The notes below the pieces were generated by a model that was not told where the DNA came from, made no database searches, and saw only the letters and a list, made by a program, of their open reading frames with translations. Shown one piece after another: positions 1 through 5,262 of a stretch of 5,262 bases of DNA. The DNA comes from JAWWBN01 sp033720955 (lineage in GTDB: Bacteria > Acidobacteriota > Thermoanaerobaculia > Multivoradales > JAHEKO01), in the NCBI GenBank assembly GCA_033720955.1, contig JAWWBN010000257.1, positions 1 to 5,262 on the forward strand, in the 5' to 3' direction. The translations under genes and the position numbers were made by a program. How positions within the stretch are numbered: the stretch's first letter is position 1; the number at the start of each line of letters is the position of its first letter.

Positions 1-442
1 GCTTCCTCGTGGGGGACGACTACGGCGTCCCCACCGACCTGCCGTGGGGCGTCGCCTTCCCGGTCGGCCTGCCGGGCCCCACCACGGCGGGTTACCTGGC
101 CTCCGAGTACGGCATCGCGCCGCCGCCGGGGACGGCGCCGAGCGAGCTCCTCCGGGTCCACCCCACCCAGCTCTACGAGACCGCGGCCGGGCTCCTGGTC
201 TGGTGGGTCGGCGTGAGGATGATCCGGCGCGGCGCCGCCTCGGGCCGCACCGCGGTCCTGAGCTTCGGGCTGCTGGCCGCGGCCCGCTTCGCGGTCGAGT
301 TCGTGCGCGCCAAGGACGACCGCTTCTTCGGGCCCCTCACCCTGGCCCAGGTGCTCAGCCTGGGGGTGGTGGCGGCGATGGCCGGGCTGGCGCTCTGGGC
401 GGCGTCGCGGAGGAGACGAGCCGGGGACGCTGCGGAGGAGCC

Positions 443-446
<4 letters not shown>
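1..446 (+). CDS. lgt: Prolipoprotein diacylglyceryl transferase (Lgt), C-terminal part, truncated by window edge
   Basis: Lgt is an inner-membrane enzyme that transfers diacylglycerol from phosphatidylglycerol to the lipobox cysteine of prolipoproteins. Only the C-terminal part is visible. The frame is open to the left edge (first full codon at 3), so the true start lies outside the window; the GTG at 9 is internal. At the edge, the stretch reading FLVGDDYG, then LPWGVAFP, matches the end of the Lgt signature region, with an Asp-Asp pair where many homologues have other residues. It is followed by HPTQLYE (159-179), the family's conserved H-P-x-Q-L-Y-E motif. The ARFAVEFVR block keeps the Arg (285-287) and Glu (297-299) in the R-x-x-x-E spacing of the late catalytic motif (R239/E243 in E. 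coli, from memory). An LTLAQ segment, a last hydrophobic helix and an Arg-rich cytoplasmic tail follow. The stop overlaps the thiD start (GTGA), so the two are probably co-translated. Family assignment is confident; activity cannot be judged without the N-terminus. Confidence 0.9.
434..445 (+). promoter_or_regulatory. Ribosome binding site and GTG start of thiD inside the lgt end
   Basis: GGAGGAG at 434-440 is a strong Shine-Dalgarno match a few bases before the GTG at 443. It lies within the last codons of lgt, and the start codon shares bases with the lgt TGA (444-446). This fixes the thiD start and suggests coupled translation. Confidence 0.75.
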
Positions 447-1246
<800 letters not shown>

Positions 1247-1278
1247 GGCCGGGGGCCGCGACGACGGCGGGCGGCGGA

Positions 1279-1309
1279 GCCGGGCGGACCGGCATCACTC
1301 TTGCTTTTA
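1279..1309 (+). terminator. Weak hairpin plus T-rich tract after thiD
   Basis: GCCGG (1279-1283) and CCGGC (1289-1293) form a 5-bp stem with a 5-nt loop. They are followed by a stretch rich in T and C (1294-1309, containing CTTTTA), the only T-rich patch in this part of the window. The layout is that of an intrinsic terminator for the lgt-thiD unit, but the stem is short, the T-run is interrupted, and short stems arise easily at this GC content. The same T-rich patch could instead be part of a promoter for the downstream gene. Confidence 0.3.
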
Positions 1310-1313
1310 CGAC

Positions 1314-1351
1314 CCGCCGGGGAAGGGCCCATCCGGGTCCCCTCCCGGCGG
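1314..1351 (+). repeat. Long imperfect GC-rich inverted repeat upstream of the first VWA-like gene
   Basis: CCGCCGGG (1314-1321) is exactly complementary to CCCGGCGG (1344-1351), and a G-T pair (1322/1343) extends the stem. After a small internal loop, GGG (1325-1327) pairs with CCC (1339-1341), and CCC (1328-1330) pairs with GGG (1335-1337) around a 4-nt loop, with one bulged T at 1338. The whole element folds into a single stem of about 15 pairs. No T-run follows, so it does not look like an intrinsic terminator. It ends about 27 nt before the Shine-Dalgarno site of the gene at 1389, where it would sit in the 5' leader if transcription starts upstream. A regulatory role is inference; GC-rich DNA makes such stems more likely by chance. 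Confidence 0.45.
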
Positions 1352-1377
1352 CGTTCCGCCGCCCGACCACCCTTCCC

Positions 1378-1391
1378 GGAGCCTCCCGATG
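1378..1391 (+). promoter_or_regulatory. Ribosome binding site of the first VWA-like gene
   Basis: GGAG at 1378-1381 lies 7 nt before the ATG at 1389. The spacing is normal, and the ATG leads directly into an Arg-rich signal-peptide n-region, which supports this start. Confidence 0.65.
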
Positions 1392-3053
1392 AGACGATCC
1401 GCAGCCGCCCGTCGCACCCTTCTCTCCGTGGCGCTCGCAACCCTCGCGTGCCTCCCGGCGTCGGCCCAGGACCCGGGCCCCCTGCCGGGCATCTTCGGCG
1501 AGGTGCTCGACGTCCGGGTCGTCAACCTGGAGGTGGTGGTGACCGATCGCGACGGGCTGGCGGTCCGCGGCCTCGGCCCGGCGGACTTCGTGCTGCGGGT
1601 GGATGGCGAGCCGGTGCCCATCGACTACTTCAGCGAGGTGCAGGGGGGTGTGGCGGTGGCGCGCGACGGCGGCGGGCAGGTGCCGGAGATCGGCGAGCTC
1701 GCACCCGGCGAGCCGGTGGGCACCAGCTACCTCTTCTTCATCGACGACTTCTTCAGCGTGCCGAACGACCGCAACCGGGTGATCGACGGGGTGATCGAGG
1801 ATCTGGGCCTGCTCGGCCCGGAGGACCGCATGGCGGTGGTCGCCTACGACGGCGACCGATTGGAGATGCTCTCCACCTGGAGCCAGTCGCGGGAGGAGCT
1901 CGCCCGGGTGCTCAAGAACGCCCGGCTGCGGCCCAGCTACGGGCTCCGGCGCGCGGTCGAGCGCCGCCAGCTCAACATCGACGACGCGGCTTCGATCGGC
2001 TCCCTGCTGGGGGACGGGGTGCAGAGCCGGCCGACGGTCCGCACCCAGCTCACCCCGGAGGAGCGCTTCTACGTCCAGCAGCTCTCCGAGCAGCTCGACC
2101 GCATCGTGGCCGCCGCCTCGGCGACCCTGCGCAGCTTCGCCAAGCCGCCGGGCCGCAAGGTGATGCTGTTGATGTCGGGCGGGTGGCCCTACCTGCCCAC
2201 CGACTTCCTGCTGCAGGATTTCGAGCGGGTGATCCTGGACCGCGAGGGTCTGGAGGGAGACGACCTCTACCGGCGGCTGGTGGACACCGCCAACCTGCTG
2301 GGCTACACGCTCTACCCGGTGGACGCTCCCGGTCTCGACCGCGACCTCGCGGACGCGGCGCTGCTCAACCCGCGGACGGGAACGGGCGCCGCCGACCGGA
2401 TGATCCGCGAGCAGGAGCTCCACTACACCCTGCAGTACCTCGCGGAGGAGACGGGCGGCCGGGCGCTGCTCAACGCCGGGCGGGACGATGCCTTCGCCGC
2501 GGCGGTCGGCGACACCCGCTCCTACTACTGGATCGGCTTCACGCCGCGGCGCGCTTGGGACGACCGGCGCCACCGGGTGGAGGTCGAGATGGCCAGCCAG
2601 GCCTACCGGGTGCGCTCGCGCGAGGGCTTTCTCGACAGCTCCCGCGGGCGCGAGGTGACCATGGCGGTGGAGAGCGCCCTGCTGTTCGGCAACACGGTGG
2701 GCCAGGGACAGATCGGCGTCACCCTGGGCGAGCCCCGCAAGGCCGGCCGCCGCCGGATGGAGGTGCCGATCGAGGTGCTGATCCCTCTGGACCAGGTGAC
2801 GGTCGTGCCGGTGGGGGAGAAGTGGGCTTCGCAGCTCGAGCTGCGGATCGCCGTCCGCGACGAGGAGGGAAGGCGGGCCGAGATCCCCGTCGTGCCCCTC
2901 GAGCTCGAGGCCTCCGGCCCGCCGGAGCCCGGGCAGTACGGCCGGTACCAGACCAAGCTCCGGCTGCGCCGGATGGCCCACGAAGCGGTGGTGGCGGTCT
3001 ACGACCCGGCGAGTGGTAGCATCCTCTCGTCCGGGGTGGAGATCCTCCCTTGA
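1389..3053 (+). CDS. Secreted VWFA-related Acidobacterial-domain protein, first of a tandem pair
   Basis: This 554-residue exported protein is of the VWA-related type common in Acidobacteriota; its cellular role is unknown. It starts with a signal peptide: Arg-rich n-region (2-9), hydrophobic core (about 11-22) and a probable signal peptidase I site ASA|Q at 26/27. A beta-rich segment with DVRVVNLEVVVTDRDG (41-56) and a GLGPADFVL motif (61-69) follows, then a Gly-rich linker (about 85-112). The VWA-like domain starts at YLFFIDDFF (114-122), where the usual DxSxS metal motif reads D-D-F-F-S, followed by DRNRV (127-131). The later strand has SGG (263-265) where VWA domains normally carry an Asp. 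ETGG (354-357), YYWIGFTP (379-386) and RVRSREGF (407-414) are typical late motifs of this family. Residues 415-554 form a further beta-rich region shared with the next gene. The mature protein has no cysteine. Metal-dependent binding is doubtful given the missing residues. It probably acts outside the cytoplasm as a binding or scaffold protein (inference). Confidence 0.88.
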   Translation: MRRSAAARRTLLSVALATLACLPASAQDPGPLPGIFGEVLDVRVVNLEVVVTDRDGLAVRGLGPADFVLRVDGEPVPIDYFSEVQGGVAVARDGGGQVPEIGELAPGEPVGTSYLFFIDDFFSVPNDRNRVIDGVIEDLGLLGPEDRMAVVAYDGDRLEMLSTWSQSREELARVLKNARLRPSYGLRRAVERRQLNIDDAASIGSLLGDGVQSRPTVRTQLTPEERFYVQQLSEQLDRIVAAASATLRSFAKPPGRKVMLLMSGGWPYLPTDFLLQDFERVILDREGLEGDDLYRRLVDTANLLGYTLYPVDAPGLDRDLADAALLNPRTGTGAADRMIREQELHYTLQYLAEETGGRALLNAGRDDAFAAAVGDTRSYYWIGFTPRRAWDDRRHRVEVEMASQAYRVRSREGFLDSSRGREVTMAVESALLFGNTVGQGQIGVTLGEPRKAGRRRMEVPIEVLIPLDQVTVVPVGEKWASQLELRIAVRDEEGRRAEIPVVPLELEASGPPEPGQYGRYQTKLRLRRMAHEAVVAVYDPASGSILSSGVEILP

Positions 3054-3095
3054 CCGGTTCCCCGGCCGTCGCGACGCGGAACCGCCCACCCCGCC

Positions 3096-3109
3096 AGGAG
3101 CCGTCGATG
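3096..3109 (+). promoter_or_regulatory. Ribosome binding site deciding the start of the second VWA-like gene
   Basis: AGGAG (3096-3100) is placed 6 nt before ATG 3107. This favours that ATG over the in-frame TTG at 3050, which overlaps the previous stop. Only the ATG start puts the signal peptide at the N-terminus. Confidence 0.75.
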
Positions 3110-4816
3110 AGATTTCCGATCTTCCCCGTCCTGCTGTCGCTGCTGCTGCTCGCCGTCGCCCCGCTCTCCGCCCAGGAGGCGACGGGCGAGGCGGGGACGC
3201 AGGGCGAGGAGGGGGCGGCCTTCTTCGAGAGCGTGGACGTCCGCGTCGTCAACGTCGACGTCTACGTGACCGACAAGGACGGCAATCCGGTGACGGGGCT
3301 CACCCGCGACGACTTCGAGATCCTCGAGAACAAGCGGCCGGTGGCGATCACCAACTTCTACGCCGTGGAGAGCGGGACTCCGGTGGCGGGGGCCCCCGCG
3401 GAGCCGGAGGAGGCCGACGCGCCCCCGGGCCGACGGCGGACCACCCTGCCGCGGATCCCGGAGGAGCAGCGTCTCCACCTGATCATCTACGTGGACAACT
3501 TCAACATCCGGCCGTTCAACCGCAACCGGGTCTTCCGGCGAGTGCGGGAGTTCCTGAACGACCACGTGGACCGCAACGACCGGGTGATGCTGATCTCCTA
3601 CGACCGCTCGCTGCACGTGCGCCACCCCTTCACCTCCGATCCGGCCCTGGTGGCCAACGCCCTCTTCGATCTCGAGAAGCTCACCGGCTTCGGCGTCCAC
3701 CACGACAGCGAGTGGCGCGACATCCTGCGGGCGGTCAACGAGGCGGAGTCGATCTCCGAGGCCGAGTGGCGGGTCACCTCGTACGCCGAGTCGCGCTACA
3801 ACGACCTCCTCTTCACCATCGACGCGCTCCAGGAGCTGATCGGCACCCTGGGGGGGCTGGACGGCCGCAAGGCGCTGCTCTACGTCAGCGACGGGCTGTC
3901 GATGTCGCCGGGCGAGGAGTTCTACCACCTGCTGCTCAACAGGTTCTCCCAGCCGTCGATCATGGCCCGGGCGCGCGACTATCACCTGGGGAGCCGGTTC
4001 CAGAAGCTGGCCGACTTCGCGGGCACCAACCGGGTGGTCTTCTACACCATCGACGCCGGCGGTCTGCGCACCTCGATCTCCACCTCGGTGGAGATCCAGA
4101 ATCCCGGACCGGCGGGGCAGGCCAGCTTCCTGGACCAGATCTACATCTCGAACCTGCAGAGCCCCCTGCGCTTCCTGGCCGATGAGACCGGCGGCCTGTC
4201 GATCCTCAACACCAACGACGTCGGGCCGGGTCTGGACAGGGTGGCCAAGGACTTCGACACCTACTACTCCCTGGGCTACAGCCCTTCGCACGTGGGCGAC
4301 GGCCGGCTCTACCGGATCGACGTGGAGCTCAAGAACAAGCCCAAGGGCTGGGACGTGCGGCACCGCGAGGCCTACCGCGACAAGTCGGTCTACACCCGGA
4401 TGGCCGACATCACCAACTCGACCCTGCTCTACGGCTACTACCAGAACCCGATGGACGTCGCGGTGAAGGTGGGCAGCGCCAGCCCGGCCGACAAGCGCGG
4501 CCAGTACCACGTGGACCTCCAGGTCGAGATCCCCATGGCCAAGGTGGTCATGGTGCCGCAGCAGAAATTCCACGTCGGGCGGCTGAAGCTCTTCTTCTCG
4601 GCCATGGACGAGGACGGCGACACCTCCGACGTCGCCGAGGTGCCGCTCCAGCTCCGCATCCCCAACGAGGAGATCGACCGGGCGCGGCAGGCGTCGTACC
4701 GCTACTCGACCCGGCTGCTGATGCGGAGCGGCGGCCACCGCATCGCCGTCGGGGTGCGGGACGAGATCGGCGCCGTCAACTCGTTCGTGATCCAGTCGCT
4801 GCGTATCGGAAGCTGA
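3107..4816 (+). CDS. Secreted VWFA-related Acidobacterial-domain protein, second of a tandem pair
   Basis: This 569-residue exported paralogue of the preceding protein has the same order of parts. Its signal peptide has a long Leu-rich core (8-18) and a probable cleavage at LSA|QE (22/23), followed by a short acidic Gly/Glu stretch (24-37). DVRVVNVDVYVTDKDG (44-59) and GLTRDDFEIL (64-73) lead to a Pro/Glu/Arg-rich linker (about 92-121). The VWA-like domain begins LIIYVDNFNI (125-134), so DxSxS is replaced by D-N-F-N-I, then comes NRNRV (138-142). Unlike the first copy, it keeps the later S-D-G (261-263) in LLYVSDGLS, the usual position of a metal-coordinating Asp. A helical stretch (about 198-250) precedes that strand. 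ETGG (360-363), YYSLGYSP (386-393) and DVRHREAY (416-423) are family motifs. Residues 424-569 match the C-terminal region of the first copy. It contains no cysteine. The 53-nt gap to the upstream gene and 8-nt gap to the downstream gene suggest co-transcription. Ligand and function are unknown; an extracytoplasmic protein-binding role is inference. Confidence 0.9.
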   Translation: MRFPIFPVLLSLLLLAVAPLSAQEATGEAGTQGEEGAAFFESVDVRVVNVDVYVTDKDGNPVTGLTRDDFEILENKRPVAITNFYAVESGTPVAGAPAEPEEADAPPGRRRTTLPRIPEEQRLHLIIYVDNFNIRPFNRNRVFRRVREFLNDHVDRNDRVMLISYDRSLHVRHPFTSDPALVANALFDLEKLTGFGVHHDSEWRDILRAVNEAESISEAEWRVTSYAESRYNDLLFTIDALQELIGTLGGLDGRKALLYVSDGLSMSPGEEFYHLLLNRFSQPSIMARARDYHLGSRFQKLADFAGTNRVVFYTIDAGGLRTSISTSVEIQNPGPAGQASFLDQIYISNLQSPLRFLADETGGLSILNTNDVGPGLDRVAKDFDTYYSLGYSPSHVGDGRLYRIDVELKNKPKGWDVRHREAYRDKSVYTRMADITNSTLLYGYYQNPMDVAVKVGSASPADKRGQYHVDLQVEIPMAKVVMVPQQKFHVGRLKLFFSAMDEDGDTSDVAEVPLQLRIPNEEIDRARQASYRYSTRLLMRSGGHRIAVGVRDEIGAVNSFVIQSLRIGS

Positions 4817-4824
4817 CGCCGGAG

Positions 4825-5244
4825 ATGAGACGAGGCTGGCTGGAGCTCCTGCGCTCTCTCGGCCGCGCGCTGCTCGAGCTGCTCCGCGCCGAGGTCGAGG
4901 CCCTGGCGGCCGACGTCGGCCGCAGCGGCCGCGGTCTGGCGGTGGTGGCGGCGCTGGCCGCCGTAGCGGCCGGGCTCCTCTTCTGGGCTCTGGGCGCCCT
5001 CACCCTGGCCCTGGTCGCCGTCGCCGCGATCTGGCTGCCCGGCTGGGCCGCGCCGCTGGCGGTGGCGGGGCTGCTGCTCGTGTTGGCCGCCCTCCTCCTG
5101 ACCGTGGCGCGTCTGCGGCTGCGGCGGCTCGAGACCCCGGCGGCCACCTTCCGTCGCCACTACGAGGAGACCGCCGGGTGGATCAACGAGCGGGTGCTGG
5201 AGGCCGGCCGGGACCGCCTGTCGGCGGGGGAGGGCGAGGAGTGA
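4825..5244 (+). CDS. Small two-helix membrane protein, phage holin-X/YqjE-like family
   Basis: The 139-residue product begins with an amphipathic helix rich in Leu, Arg and Glu (about 1-33). Two hydrophobic segments (about 38-71 and 75-95) follow, separated by a short Pro-Gly-Trp turn (72-74). It ends with a basic stop (RLRLRR, 96-101) and a charged C-terminal helix containing a Trp-Ile-Asn-Glu-Arg segment. This layout and length match the putative Actinobacterial holin-X/YqjE-type families (PF07332-like), which occur in many non-phage genomes, often beside small DUF883/DUF3618-type proteins. The name does not imply lysis; a role in membrane or envelope stress is only suspected for the family. 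The ATG is the only Met codon and lies 8 nt after the preceding stop. GGAG directly abuts it, giving almost no spacing, so translation may rely on coupling to the upstream gene. No phage genes are nearby. The family call is by overall architecture, not by a unique motif. Confidence 0.75.
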   Translation: MRRGWLELLRSLGRALLELLRAEVEALAADVGRSGRGLAVVAALAAVAAGLLFWALGALTLALVAVAAIWLPGWAAPLAVAGLLLVLAALLLTVARLRLRRLETPAATFRRHYEETAGWINERVLEAGRDRLSAGEGEE

Positions 5245-5262
5245 GCCGGCGTCTCGAGGAGA
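5241..5262 (+). CDS. Start of a further gene, truncated by the right edge
   Basis: A GTG at 5241-5243 overlaps the TGA (5242-5244) of the holin-X-like gene in the GTGA arrangement also seen between lgt and thiD. GGGAGG (5228-5233) lies 7 nt upstream as a good Shine-Dalgarno match. The seven visible codons read M(V)-S-R-R-L-E-E. A DUF3618- or DUF883-like partner would fit the neighbour, but seven residues are not enough to assign a family. Confidence 0.45.

Noticed and set aside
44..442. N-terminal extension of thiD to an upstream start
   Set aside because: The extension is the out-of-frame shadow of lgt, and ThiD has its normal length from GTG 443.
1301..1329. Sigma-70-type promoter at the T-rich island before the first VWA-like gene
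   Set aside because: TTGCTT and TTTTAC each match only about half of a consensus box, and no partner box lies at proper spacing. A promoter is likely in the gap but cannot be placed.
1301..3019. Plus-strand open frame overlapping the first VWA-like gene in another frame
   Set aside because: The product is almost all Gly, Arg, Ala and Pro with no signal or domain, while the frame at 1389 carries all family motifs.
3050..3106. TTG at 3050 as the start of the second VWA-like gene
   Set aside because: It would add 19 polar residues before the signal peptide. ATG 3107 has a well-spaced AGGAG and places the signal peptide at the N-terminus.
2999..4738. Long open frame on the minus strand opposite the second VWA-like gene
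   Set aside because: It is antisense to a gene with clear family motifs. Its product is rich in His, Val, Arg and Gln with no recognisable domain, which is typical of shadow frames in very GC-rich DNA.
4825..5244. Prophage lysis gene
   Set aside because: The holin-X name is a family label. No endolysin, phage structural gene, integrase or attachment site is visible nearby.

Overview
The window is about 5.3 kb of very GC-rich bacterial DNA with all genes on the + strand and almost no non-coding space. It suggests a member of the Acidobacteriota or a neighbouring high-GC phylum. The basis is the base composition plus two adjacent secreted proteins of the 'VWFA-related Acidobacterial domain' type (the TIGR03436 kind). 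This placement is an inference from family content; no rRNA or other phylogenetic marker is present.

Layout: (1) positions 1-446 hold the C-terminal part of a prolipoprotein diacylglyceryl transferase (Lgt), cut by the left edge. (2) 443-1246 hold a complete thiD (HMP/HMP-P kinase of thiamine synthesis), whose GTG start overlaps the lgt stop. (3) 1247-1388 is the only sizeable intergenic gap. It contains a weak terminator-like hairpin, a short T-rich island and a long imperfect GC-rich inverted repeat, and probably separates two transcription units. (4) 1389-3053 and 3107-4816 are two tandem paralogues, each with a signal peptide, an N-terminal beta-rich segment, a VWA-like domain and a shared C-terminal extension. 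(5) 4825-5244 encodes a small two-helix membrane protein resembling the holin-X/YqjE group. (6) A GTG at 5241, overlapping the stop of (5), probably starts a further gene that runs off the right edge.

How the genes fit together: lgt-thiD looks like the end of a housekeeping unit, with no obvious functional link between the two enzymes. The two VWA-like genes, the holin-X-like gene and the following partial gene are closely spaced (53 nt, 8 nt, then an overlap) and could be one operon acting at the cell envelope. The main point of interest is the tandem pair. Both proteins replace the metal-binding DxSxS motif of VWA domains with an Asp-x-Phe motif followed by a conserved NRNRV motif, and the first has also lost the Asp of the later S-D-G motif. 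They also share a C-terminal region of about 140 residues beyond the usual end of the VWA-related domain. I see no CRISPR array, tRNA, rRNA, insertion sequence or clear sign of recent transfer.
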